Positions 1-7,582 of a stretch of DNA of 12,900 nucleotides are shown piece after piece. The notes under the pieces are model-generated. The model was given only the letters and a program-made list of their open reading frames with translations. It was not told where the DNA came from and made no database searches. The position numbers and the translations under genes are program-made. Every line of letters begins with the position of its first letter. Position 1 is the first letter of the stretch. The DNA is from JBBRLG01 sp038231495. Its GTDB lineage: Bacteria; Planctomycetota; Planctomycetia; Gemmatales; Gemmataceae. The stretch covers positions 1 to 12,900 of the forward strand of contig JBBRLG010000169.1 in assembly GCA_038231495.1 (NCBI GenBank). Direction: 5' to 3'.

Positions 1-135
1 CGACGCTCGCCTATTGTCTCCGCGCCTCCCGGCACGATAAATGCAATCGATTTTACGGGCCGTAATGATGGGGCCGATGGGAGCTTTGTCATCAGCCGGT
101 CGGGGTCGAACGATTTATATAGAGGAGCGATGGGC

Positions 136-852
136 ATGGCGGAACAAGTGACGGTGCGGACGGAAGAGGTGCTGCCGGTGCGCAGCCGGATCAGCTGGGG
201 GGCGATCTTCGCGGGTGCAATGGTCGCGCTGGCCCTGTACTTTTTGCTGACGCTGCTGGGGGCGGCCATCGGGCTGTCCGTCACCGGTCGCGTGCGGCCC
301 GAAAACATTGGCAGCGGCGCGGCCCTGTGGGCCATTGCCGTGACGCTGTTGGCGCTGTTCGCCGGCGGTTGCGTCGCCAGCCAGTTTACCGTGGGCGAGA
401 CCAAGCACGAGGCCATTATTTACGGCGTCGTCGTCTGGGGCGTCGTGTTCGGGATGCTGCTACTGCTGACGACTTCGACCTTGAGTACGGGCTTTCACGC
501 GATCATGGGCATGGCCAACGTCGGCGAGGTTGCGACGCGGAATGCGTCGCCGGAGAATTTCGAGTCGGCCGCGCGGCAAGCCGGCATGTCGCAGAGTGAC
601 ATCGACAGCTGGAAAGAGAAGTTGGCGAAAGCGCCCGCCGCGACGGGTGCCGCCGTTACCGACCCGAACAATCAGCGGGCGGCGACCGAAGGCGCGGCCA
701 AGGTGGCGTGGTGGGCGTTCCTGGGGACGCTGTTGTCGATGGTCGCGGCCGTTGCCGGGGCTTACGTCGGCGCGGGGCCGAAGATTTACCTGATGCGGCT
801 GAAACTGCCGGTGATGGGTGCGCCGCGCCGCGGGCCGGCCGTCCGGGTGTGA
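136..852 (+). CDS. Four-helix integral membrane protein of unknown function
   Basis: The function is not recognised. The 238-residue protein begins with a short polar N-terminus containing an RISWGAIFAG motif. Three closely spaced hydrophobic segments follow (about residues 22-48, 61-83 and 93-116). A polar, Ala-rich loop (about 120-187) comes next, then a fourth hydrophobic segment (about 188-213) and a short basic tail (RLKLPVMGAPRR). The RISW-x-AIFAG opening resembles uncharacterised inner-membrane proteins seen in many high-GC bacteria; this is recollection, not a database match. I chose ATG 136 because the AGGAG at 123-127 lies 8 nt upstream of it. ATG 130, two codons earlier, has only 2 nt spacing, although it would work as an alternative. 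The gene stands alone and converges on the kinase gene. No partner suggests a role. Confidence 0.8.
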   Translation: MAEQVTVRTEEVLPVRSRISWGAIFAGAMVALALYFLLTLLGAAIGLSVTGRVRPENIGSGAALWAIAVTLLALFAGGCVASQFTVGETKHEAIIYGVVVWGVVFGMLLLLTTSTLSTGFHAIMGMANVGEVATRNASPENFESAARQAGMSQSDIDSWKEKLAKAPAATGAAVTDPNNQRAATEGAAKVAWWAFLGTLLSMVAAVAGAYVGAGPKIYLMRLKLPVMGAPRRGPAVRV

Positions 853-882
853 GGCGAGGTTTCAGTACGCAAAACGCGGATT

Positions 883-955
883 GGCGAGCCGGGAGCGTAA
901 GCGACCGGAGTGTACCACTGAAACTCACTCCGGTCGCTTACGCTCCCGGCTCGCC
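883..955. repeat. Perfect 30-bp inverted repeat (REP-like / terminator hairpin)
   Basis: The arms 883-912 and 926-955 are exact reverse complements over 30 bases and are separated by a 13-base spacer (913-925). The arm core reads GGGAGCGTAAGCGACCGGAG. It begins 30 bp after the membrane-protein stop codon and lies between convergent genes, so it could act as a bidirectional terminator. There is no T-tract after the stem. The length and perfection of the arms exceed a normal terminator and fit a mobile REP or palindromic repeat family. I recall similar palindromes dispersed in planctomycete genomes, but copy number cannot be checked here. Confidence 0.85.
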
Positions 956-973
956 CCTGTTTGCGACGCCTAT

Positions 974-1122
974 TTACCTTCGTAACCGTTCACCGGCATC
1001 AACTTCCCCCCCTCTCGGAGGGGGGGTAGGGGGGGGGCAAGAACGGAAGTACTCGGGCAGGGCGTCCACTCCACCCCCCTACCCCCCCTTGCGTAAGGGG
1101 GAGTGAACGGTTACTTACCTTC
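974..1122. repeat. 8-bp direct repeats flanking the miniature element (target-site duplication)
   Basis: TTACCTTC occurs at 974-981 and again at 1115-1122. Each copy abuts a terminal inverted repeat of the 982-1114 element with no gap. Identity stops exactly at the element boundary on the inner side. This is what a transposition-generated target duplication looks like. An 8-bp duplication is the size described for the IS66 family. Confidence 0.8.
982..1114. mobile_element. 133-bp MITE-like element, probably mobilised by an IS66-type transposase
   Basis: The element starts GTAACCGTTCAC (982-993) and ends with its exact reverse complement (1103-1114). It has no coding capacity. It is bounded by the 8-bp duplication TTACCTTC. 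IS66-family elements are known to have ends starting 5'-GTAA and to make 8-bp duplications, so an IS66-type transposase in trans is the best inference. The interior holds two G/C-run hairpins in opposite orientation. One has stem 1006-1014/1018-1026 with loop TCG; the other has stem 1084-1090/1095-1101 with loop GCGT. Each is followed on its own strand by TA plus another G-run. The right terminal repeat provides the last base of the Lys codon and the TAA stop of the kinase gene. Confidence 0.75.
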
Positions 1123-4100
1123 TTCTACACTGAGATTGACCTTTAATCGATCCAAATAGTACCACAAACTGCACCACGTCTCTCTTTCCGCCTCAGAAAG
1201 TCGGGCCAGGGCATCCGGTTCATGCACGGCCGCGAAATCCACGTCTTGCAGCCAGTGGTCCACGCGGCGACGCAGCCCGCCGCGGTCGATGTCGTCGGCT
1301 GCCAACCACGTCAAATCGGCGAGGTCCGCGCGGAGCCAGGCCAACGCCTGGACACGCAGGCCCGTCCGCGCGGCGTCGGTCAAGGCGGCGGCGTCCGCGC
1401 CTTGGCCGTCCGCCGCGCGGACCGCGGCCGCGGCCGCGGTGTAGCGGTAGGAACCGGACAGGTCTTCCGCCAACTTCGGGTCCAGGGCGAACGCCGCGGC
1501 GGCGAACCGGGCCGACGCGGCGTAGTGGCCGCGCGGCACAGAACACATCCCCGCCAGCGCAAGCAGGTCGGCGGCGTCGGTCAACGTTTCCTTGCCGGCC
1601 AGCAGCGCGGGCACCCTGGTCTCAAGGCGTGCGAGCCGTTCGCCGTGACGGACCAGGAATTCGTACTCCGCCCGACGGCGTTCGGCCGGCGGCGCAAACT
1701 CCAGCGCCCGCTTCCAGGCGGCCACCGCCTCGGCGTATTGGCCTTGCCGTTCCAGCACGCCCCCCAGGCCGACGTAGGACTGGTAAAAGCCCTTGCGCAA
1801 TCGGATCGCCTCGCGGTAGGAAGCCGCCGCCTCCGCGTACCGCTTCGCGTCCTGGTAGGCGATGCCGAGGTTGTTGTGAATGTTGGGGTCGTCGTTCTTG
1901 ACCCGCAGCGCCTCCTTGTAGGCGGCGATGGCTTTGTCGAACTCCGCGACTTCGTCGTAGGCGTTCCCCAGGTTGAACCAGGGCATCACATAGTCCGGGT
2001 TCAGCCGAATCGAATCCTGGAACGCTGCGATCGCCCCCTTCAAATCGCCGGCACGTTTGAGGACCACGCCCAGGGAGTTGTAGGTCTCGGCGGTCGGCTT
2101 CATCGCCAGGGCCTTGCGATAGGCGGCGGCCGCACCGGGTAGGTCGTTCGCATCCTTCAAGGCCAGGCCGAGGTTGACGTAACCGCCCGGAAAGTCGGGG
2201 GCGATCCGCACCACTTCGCGATAGGCCGCCGCCGCCCCCGCTGCATCGCCTTTCTTACGCAGCGCGTTGCCGAGGTTCAGGTTGGCGCGGGAGTAATCCT
2301 TGTAGTATTTGATTGCCTCTCGATACTGCGCAACCGCGCCGTCGAGGTCGTTGCCGGCTGCCAGGATGATGCCGAGGTCGTTGTAGGCTTCCGCGTAATC
2401 GGGTTGGAGCCGGATGGCCTCGCGCAAGGCGGCGACGGCTTCTTTCGTCTCACCCCTGGCGTTCAAGGCCATCGCATAGTTCAGCTGCAAGCCGGGGCTT
2501 TGACCGCGCACGGCCAGGGCGGCCGTGTAGTAGCGCAACGCCTCGTCCAGTGCCGGCGAGCCACAGAAATGCAAGACGTAGGCGAGCGTGTGGTTGATCC
2601 AGAAATCGTCGCGGTGGCGTTGCTGGGCCTGGCGCAACAGGGTGCGCGCCTCCTCGACGGCCCCGCGTTCGGCAAGGATGAGGCCGAGCAAGACCAGGGT
2701 GGCGGACGGCAGTTCGCGCGCGTTGGGGGAGCCGGCCAACTCGCGCAAGGCGGCCACGTCCTTGCGGACACGGGCCGCGCGCACCTGGCCGCGCAGGGGA
2801 TCGGGGTCTGCCAGACGGGCGATCGCTTCCAGCCGCGCGCCCTCGGCGGCGTTGCCGGTGAGGATCGCCCAGTCGTCCAGGGCGGCCGCCAATTCCACCC
2901 GGATTGCCCGCTCGCCGACGAGCGCGGCGACCGCCGCGGCGTCGCCTTGCCTTAGGTCGATGCCGTACTCCGCGAACGCAACGGCGTACCCGGCGGCACT
3001 GGCCTCCCGGTCGAAACGTCCCGCGCGAACCTGCGTGTGCCGGACGCGGGCTTCCTCGATGGCGGCCAGCATCGTGCGGTCCTTGTGTTCCCGTTCCAAC
3101 TCCGCGACCAGGGTGTGCAGGCGGTCGAGCACGTACAGGTCCGGCGGGCCGTCGGCGGCGACCTGCTCCGCGTTGCGGGCGAAGGCCAGCGCGGCCGCCG
3201 ACGCCGTCAAGTCGTTCGGCGCGGCGTCGCGCGCCTTGCCGCGCAGGTCGCGTGCCTGGTCCATCAGGCCGTTGACCTCCCGGTCGATGGCCAGCCGGCG
3301 GCCGACCGCGTTTTCGTGTTCGTACTGGTGGCGCGACTCGGCCTGTTTAAGACCGCAGATCAGCATGAAGGCCGCGAACGCGACGACGCCGGCCAGGACC
3401 CAGCGGCGCTTGCGTTCCTCGGCCGCGCGGGCCTTGGTGGCGGCACCGGCCAGCTCCAGCGCCCGCAGCTTGTCGCGCACGCCAGCCTGGTAAGCCTGGA
3501 CTAGCCGGGCCACGACACCGCCGTCGCGCGGCCGGTCCGCGGGATCGACGGCCAGGCAGGCCAGCGTCAGCCGCACCAGTTCCGGGTCCGCCGCGCAGCG
3601 CTCCAGCCGCGCCCGCGCTTCCGCCAGGTCGCCGCGCACCGCCTTCTGATAGGTCTGCGCCGAGGTCAAGCCGGTGTAGGGCGGCTCGTCCGTCAACAGC
3701 ACGCACAGGATCGCGCCCAGGCCGAACACGTCGCACCGCTCGTCCAGCGCGTACACGTCACCGCGCGCCTGCTCCGGGGCCATGTAGGCGGGCGTGCCCA
3801 GGACCGCGCCGGCCTCGGAAAGGCCGGCCGCCGGGGCCAGCGTCACCGGTTCGCCTGCGGTGCCCGGCGGTTCTTCACGGGCATCGCCTTTCAGCACCTT
3901 GGCCAGTCCCCAATCCATCACCTGGACTTCGCCGAACGCGCCGACCATGACGTTCGCCGGCTTCAAGTCGCGGTGAATAACGCCGCGGGAATGGGCGTAC
4001 GCGATCGTCTGACAGATCTGGCCGAAGATGGCGAGCAAGGGGTCGTGGTCGGCGGCGGCGTCCTGCCGCCCTTTCAACAAGGCGGCGAGCGTCTGCCCTT

Positions 4101-4551
4101 CCACGAGCTTCATGGTGAAGAAAGGCCGGTCGTCGGCCAGGCGACCCAGCTCGTGGACGGGCACGACGCCGGGGTGTTGCAGGCGGCCGTTGATGCGCGC
4201 CTCTTCGAGGAACCGGCGGATGAATTCCGGCTGATCCTGGTGCTTGCCGAGCAGGACCTTGATCGCCAGAGTGCGGTCCAGTTCCGGATCGTGTGCCCGC
4301 AAGACCCGGCCCATGCCGCCGCAACCGACCTCGCCCAAAATGGTGTAGCGGCCGACGGCGGCTGGCAGCCGGCCGGGCGCGTCGGCCGGCGGCGGCTTGC
4401 GGTTGCTAACGGTGGCGTGGCCCAGCCCGTTCGTGCGCTCGCCCTTGGCCAGGGGCGTAGGCACGGGCGGCCGGGACAGGATTGTGCGGAACGTGGGTTC
4501 GTGGTCCGCCGACGGAAAGTAGGGCGGCGGATCGTCGTGCGCATCGGCCAT
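1111..4551 (-). CDS. Membrane-anchored Ser/Thr protein kinase with C-terminal TPR array
   Basis: This is a Hanks-type (PknB-like) kinase of 1146 residues. The kinase domain spans about residues 69-345. It has the glycine loop GCGGMGRV (76-83), the ATP lysine K98 in AIKVL, the catalytic loop HRDLKPAN (193-200, D195), DWG in place of DFG (213-215), and GTPAYMAPE (252-260). The motifs needed for activity are present; DWG is common in planctomycete kinases. A basic stretch and a single transmembrane segment (about 383-400) follow, then a helical linker. About ten TPR units (about 612-955) show the NLG-A and A-A-Y-EA-RL patterns, and an Ala-rich C-terminal region follows. The TPR part probably binds protein partners; the substrate is unknown. 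I chose ATG 4551 because AGGGGGG lies about 8 nt upstream. An earlier ATG at 4743 would overlap truD by 134 bp and give a basic, low-complexity leader. It begins 58 bp after truD, so co-transcription is possible. The stop codon lies inside the right terminal repeat of the miniature element. Confidence 0.93.
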   Translation of the reverse strand: MADAHDDPPPYFPSADHEPTFRTILSRPPVPTPLAKGERTNGLGHATVSNRKPPPADAPGRLPAAVGRYTILGEVGCGGMGRVLRAHDPELDRTLAIKVLLGKHQDQPEFIRRFLEEARINGRLQHPGVVPVHELGRLADDRPFFTMKLVEGQTLAALLKGRQDAAADHDPLLAIFGQICQTIAYAHSRGVIHRDLKPANVMVGAFGEVQVMDWGLAKVLKGDAREEPPGTAGEPVTLAPAAGLSEAGAVLGTPAYMAPEQARGDVYALDERCDVFGLGAILCVLLTDEPPYTGLTSAQTYQKAVRGDLAEARARLERCAADPELVRLTLACLAVDPADRPRDGGVVARLVQAYQAGVRDKLRALELAGAATKARAAEERKRRWVLAGVVAFAAFMLICGLKQAESRHQYEHENAVGRRLAIDREVNGLMDQARDLRGKARDAAPNDLTASAAALAFARNAEQVAADGPPDLYVLDRLHTLVAELEREHKDRTMLAAIEEARVRHTQVRAGRFDREASAAGYAVAFAEYGIDLRQGDAAAVAALVGERAIRVELAAALDDWAILTGNAAEGARLEAIARLADPDPLRGQVRAARVRKDVAALRELAGSPNARELPSATLVLLGLILAERGAVEEARTLLRQAQQRHRDDFWINHTLAYVLHFCGSPALDEALRYYTAALAVRGQSPGLQLNYAMALNARGETKEAVAALREAIRLQPDYAEAYNDLGIILAAGNDLDGAVAQYREAIKYYKDYSRANLNLGNALRKKGDAAGAAAAYREVVRIAPDFPGGYVNLGLALKDANDLPGAAAAYRKALAMKPTAETYNSLGVVLKRAGDLKGAIAAFQDSIRLNPDYVMPWFNLGNAYDEVAEFDKAIAAYKEALRVKNDDPNIHNNLGIAYQDAKRYAEAAASYREAIRLRKGFYQSYVGLGGVLERQGQYAEAVAAWKRALEFAPPAERRRAEYEFLVRHGERLARLETRVPALLAGKETLTDAADLLALAGMCSVPRGHYAASARFAAAAFALDPKLAEDLSGSYRYTAAAAAVRAADGQGADAAALTDAARTGLRVQALAWLRADLADLTWLAADDIDRGGLRRRVDHWLQDVDFAAVHEPDALARLSEAERETWCSLWYYLDRLKVNLSVEEGK

Positions 4552-4609
4552 GCAGTCGCCCCCCTGCCGGAACCGGGCGCGGGGTCCGTGCGCCGCATTC
4601 GGGCGGGAT

Positions 4610-5671
4610 TTACTCGGCTTCCTCGGTCGCGTCGAGCGTGTCGGTCTTGGTAATTTCCCGTACCAACAACGTAGCATACGAACCGGCGGGGAGCGTAAAA
4701 CGCAGGCGGATGCCGTCCGCCTCGACCGCCCCGGCGAGGTCATCGACGTAAACGAGGTTGTGCCGGCGCGTGCCCTGGAGCAGTTTGCCGAAGCCGTGCA
4801 GTGCGGCAGGCGTCAGTCCCGCGGCGGGCATCGTCTCCGCCTCGCGCGCGGCGGCCGCGCCGGCGGCGGCGAACGTCTTGCGGCCGAAGATCGGCCCCGC
4901 GGTCACGGTCTCGCGCTGGTCGAAACGCTCCTGTTCGCGAGCCACGTCGTCGGCGACGAACAGGCCGCCGAACGGCCACTTGGCCATCACGTCGCCGGCC
5001 AGGACGCGGCGCAACAGGCCGTCGGTCAGTCGCCGGGCGAGGTAGTGGTTGAAGAGCGCCGACTGGGCCGCGGACAGGGCGAGTTTGCGCAAGAATGGGT
5101 TGCGCGGCGGCGGCTTTTCCTGGCGCAACAGGGCGAAGCCGAGGCGGCCCGTTTCGCCGTCGCGGCCGAAGCGCTGCGGTCCGTAGAAGTTCGGCAACCC
5201 GTCGCGCCGCAGTCGTTCGATCAAGGGCGGCAACCGTTCCACCGCGTCCGGCCCGACGCCGCGCACGAGGATGCGAAAGCGGTTGCCGTGCAGGTGGCCC
5301 GGTTTGAGCTTGTTGCCGTGCCGGCTGACGGACAGCACGCGGACGCCGTCGCCTTCCAGCTGCGGCAGCCGCGGCTCGGCGGCAACGGGCACGGAGACCA
5401 TTTGCCGGGTGACGGCGTGGCGGTCCTTCATGCCGGCGGTGCCGACCTCGCCGACGGGCAGGTCGAGTCGGCGGGCGACCTGGCGGACGAAATACTCGGC
5501 GCCCATGCCGCGTTTCTCGACCCAGAGGTAGAGGAAATCGCCCTGGCCGCTGGGCGGGTAGGCGGGGATTTCCTCGACCTCGAAGTCTTCCGGTTCGCCC
5601 TTGATGCGGCCGCCGGTGCCGGGCAAGTCGTGCGTCCACAGCGGCGGCGCGGCGAGCGGGTCGAAGGTCAT
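4610..5671 (-). CDS. truD: tRNA pseudouridine(13) synthase TruD
   Basis: TruD isomerises uridine 13 of tRNA (Glu in E. coli) to pseudouridine in the cytoplasm. The protein is 353 residues, close to E. coli TruD (349). The N-terminal segment RIKGEPEDFEVEEIP (about 22-36) is typical of the family. The catalytic motif TAGMKDRHAVTRQ (78-90) carries the active-site aspartate D83. HLHGNRFRI (about 127-135) and NFYGPQRFG (161-169) are the next family blocks, and the TRUD insertion domain follows. I chose ATG 5671 because GGAG sits 5 nt upstream and MTFDPL begins just before the conserved part. An in-frame ATG at 5725 would add 18 residues that look like untranslated sequence. It is divergent from the AAA ATPase gene and upstream of the kinase gene. 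No key residue is missing. Confidence 0.95.
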   Translation of the reverse strand: MTFDPLAAPPLWTHDLPGTGGRIKGEPEDFEVEEIPAYPPSGQGDFLYLWVEKRGMGAEYFVRQVARRLDLPVGEVGTAGMKDRHAVTRQMVSVPVAAEPRLPQLEGDGVRVLSVSRHGNKLKPGHLHGNRFRILVRGVGPDAVERLPPLIERLRRDGLPNFYGPQRFGRDGETGRLGFALLRQEKPPPRNPFLRKLALSAAQSALFNHYLARRLTDGLLRRVLAGDVMAKWPFGGLFVADDVAREQERFDQRETVTAGPIFGRKTFAAAGAAAAREAETMPAAGLTPAALHGFGKLLQGTRRHNLVYVDDLAGAVEADGIRLRFTLPAGSYATLLVREITKTDTLDATEEAE

Positions 5672-5765
5672 AACGACTCCGTGCGGGCGATGGTCTGAAA
5701 AGGTCGGCGGGTTGGCGGCACCCAAGGATTGGGATACGGAAACCCTGCGTCGGTAGGAGGTCGTC

Positions 5766-5774
5766 TGCTAAACT
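5766..5774 (+). promoter_or_regulatory. Possible extended -10 element for the AAA/TOPRIM operon
   Basis: TGCTAAACT combines an extended TG with TAAACT (4 of 6 matches to TATAAT). It lies about 98 bp before the preferred ATPase start, in the 200-bp divergent region with truD. No good -35 was seen at 17 nt (TGCGTC). This is a weak, eye-based call. Confidence 0.25.
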
Positions 5775-5871
5775 GTAATGACCAGTAAGCGGTAACCCGG
5801 TTGGAGAGATGCGGACAACCGCCATCGGCTCGTCCGTTATTCTGCAAATGGCGTGGAAAGAGAGGGCGGCG

Positions 5872-6951
5872 ATGTTCGAGCACTTCATCATCAAGAACTT
5901 TCGCTGCTTCGCGGGCCTCCAGCTCAAGCATCTGGGCCGCGTGAACCTGATTGCGGGGAAAAATAATACCGGCAAGACGGCGCTGCTGGAGGCTATTCAC
6001 CTACACAACAACCCGACGAACTGGCCCCTAGCTATCGACATCAGTAAAGTTCGAGGCATTGATGAGCCGCTCAAGGCTGTGGACGACGTGTGTGGCTGGC
6101 TTTTCTGGAACAAACACGTTGCGAGTGGGCTGCAAGTGGAGAGTTGGGATGACAAGGGAATCACGCGCACCCTGACCTTGTTGATCCTCGATGCGGCAAC
6201 ATCCAGAGAGCGTTTCCCCGAAGCTGAGAAGGCGCTCGCCCCAGGCTACAATGGAACCTTTAGCACTGGTCATCCCTCCCACCTGATTTTGAAATACGAC
6301 CAAACAAATGAACCGGAGCGAATATCCATCGGTGCGGGGGCAGGAGGGTCCGGGGGAACCCGTTCCGCTTGGGTAGGAGCCCGTATTACCTGGAACATGC
6401 CCAGCGTTTACCTGAGTTCCGGCGTGGCAATGGCAGTTCAGGACGTAAAATTATTCGGCGAGTTGGAAGCCGCCAAGCGCCAGGAGGAAATCCTGCCGGC
6501 TTTGCAAATCCTTGAACCTCGGCTCCAGCGGTTGTCTCTGGTTCCCCTTGCGGGCGAATCCGTAATTCATGGCGACATCGGCCTACCACGACTGGTGCCG
6601 CTGCCGTTCATGGGCGAAGGCTTGCGGCGCGTCCTGTCCATCGTGCTGGCCATCGCCAACGCCCCCGGCGGCGTCGTCTTGATCGACGAAATCGAGAACG
6701 GCTTGCACTACTCGGTCATGACGGACGTGTGGAAGGCGATCGCCGTGGCTGCCCGCCGGGTGGATGCCCAGGTTTTTGCCACGACGCACAGCTACGAATG
6801 CATCACGGCGGCCAACGAGGCATTCCGGGATAACGGCCCTGACGATCTGCGCCTGTACCGGCTGGACCGGATCAACGACGAAATTCAGGTTGCAGCCTAC
6901 GACCCGGAAATCCTGAACTACGCCACCGAAATGAATCACGAGGTCCGGTGA
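5872..6951 (+). CDS. AAA family ATPase, SMC/OLD-like (AAA_15 type)
   Basis: This 359-residue ATPase has an ABC/SMC-like head. The N-terminus MFEHFIIKNFRCF is typical of OLD/RecF-like proteins. Walker A is GKNNTGKT (29-36). A GEGLRR signature-like segment lies near residue 247. Walker B is VLIDEIENG (D272, E273), and the H-loop is TTHS (H306). There is no TOPRIM domain in this chain; the next gene provides one. In OLD and PARIS-type systems such ATPases sense phage or DNA structures and gate a TOPRIM effector, so a defence role is inferred. I chose ATG 5872 because GAGGG lies 5 nt upstream and the family N-terminus starts here. ATG 5848 and 5809 are in-frame alternatives. The stop overlaps the next start (TGATG). 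GC over 6001-6480 is about 56% by hand count, well below truD (about 72%), which hints at separate ancestry. Confidence 0.9.
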   Translation: MFEHFIIKNFRCFAGLQLKHLGRVNLIAGKNNTGKTALLEAIHLHNNPTNWPLAIDISKVRGIDEPLKAVDDVCGWLFWNKHVASGLQVESWDDKGITRTLTLLILDAATSRERFPEAEKALAPGYNGTFSTGHPSHLILKYDQTNEPERISIGAGAGGSGGTRSAWVGARITWNMPSVYLSSGVAMAVQDVKLFGELEAAKRQEEILPALQILEPRLQRLSLVPLAGESVIHGDIGLPRLVPLPFMGEGLRRVLSIVLAIANAPGGVVLIDEIENGLHYSVMTDVWKAIAVAARRVDAQVFATTHSYECITAANEAFRDNGPDDLRLYRLDRINDEIQVAAYDPEILNYATEMNHEVR

Positions 6952-7568
6952 TGCCACGGGTCCGACCAACGCCGCCATTCACCAAGCCCAAAGTGCTGAT
7001 CGGAGAGGGCCGCGATGAAGAGAACTTTTTCAAGGCTCTGGTCGTTCATCTGGGCGTGACCGACGTGCAAGTCGAGGAGTACGGCGGCAAGGCCAACCTG
7101 CAGAATTACCTGCGCGAGTTCGGCCTTCGGCCGGGACGCCCGAACGTGGTCGGCCTTGGCATCACGCGCGACGCCGACAGCAGTGTGGCCCAGGCTTTCC
7201 AGAGTGTCTGCACCTCGCTGAGGAACAACGGGCTGCCCGCACCTACCGCGTCGGGTCAAATCGCCGCCGGTCCGCCGCGCGTCGGCGTGTTCATTCTGCC
7301 GGACAATCGGCGCAACGGCATGCTCGAAGACCTCTGCCTGGACGCGGTTCAAACCGACGGTGCCATTGCGTGCGTGGACGACTATTTCCAGTGCGTCCGC
7401 CGCACGACAGCACGGCAGCACACGCCGACGGCCAAGGCGCGGGTCCACGCCTGGCTGGCTTCCCAGGACGACCCGGACTTGCGTCTGGGGGAGGCAGCCC
7501 AGAGGGGTTTCTGGCCCTGGTACGCCGTCGCTTTTCAACCGCTCGTCCAATTCTTGCAAGCCCTGTAA
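6951..7568 (+). CDS. DUF3226 TOPRIM-like protein paired with the AAA ATPase
   Basis: This 205-residue protein matches the DUF3226 pattern as I know it. An early VLIGEGRDE segment carries acidic E19. A GGK block (46-48) follows. Then come GITRDADSS with D74-x-D76, GPPRVGVFILPDN (107-119) and GMLEDLCL (123-130). An early Glu plus a later DxD is the TOPRIM metal-binding arrangement, so a nuclease or RNA/DNA-cleaving effector is plausible but unproven. The C-terminus (WPWYAVAFQPLVQFLQAL) is hydrophobic-aromatic. I chose ATG 6951, which overlaps the ATPase stop as TGATG and has GAGG 7 nt upstream. GTG 6948 would overlap by 4 bases and is too close to the ribosome site. The overlap points to translational coupling and a fixed complex with the ATPase, comparable in logic to AriA/AriB of PARIS, whose TOPRIM partner is DUF4435. 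Confidence 0.88.
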   Translation: MPRVRPTPPFTKPKVLIGEGRDEENFFKALVVHLGVTDVQVEEYGGKANLQNYLREFGLRPGRPNVVGLGITRDADSSVAQAFQSVCTSLRNNGLPAPTASGQIAAGPPRVGVFILPDNRRNGMLEDLCLDAVQTDGAIACVDDYFQCVRRTTARQHTPTAKARVHAWLASQDDPDLRLGEAAQRGFWPWYAVAFQPLVQFLQAL

Positions 7569-7582
7569 TGCCCCGACTCCTG

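Noticed and set aside
86..120. TTGTCA ... TTATAT as a promoter for the first gene
   Set aside because: The spacing is 23 bases and the -10-like part is too close to the ribosome site to give a usable transcript start.
1006..1101. Repeated C/G runs as a CRISPR-like or direct-repeat array
   Set aside because: There are only two units, in inverted orientation and without regular spacers; they are part of the miniature element.
3906..3914. DWG instead of DFG in the kinase, as a sign of lost activity
   Set aside because: The metal-binding Asp and Gly are kept, and DWG is common in planctomycete kinases; K98, D195 and APE are also intact.
1222..4653. Several plus-strand open frames of 90-306 codons across the kinase gene
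   Set aside because: They are antisense shadows of the TPR/kinase frame, driven by high GC, without ribosome sites or recognisable domains.
4552..4743. 64-residue N-terminal extension of the kinase from ATG 4743
   Set aside because: It overlaps truD by 134 bp, is basic low-complexity, and ATG 4551 has a good ribosome site.
4550..5975. Long open frames on both strands across truD (4550-5698 + and 4740-5975 -)
   Set aside because: They are Arg/Ala/Gly-rich antisense or shifted readings of the GC-rich truD gene and carry no family motif; truD has all of its conserved blocks.
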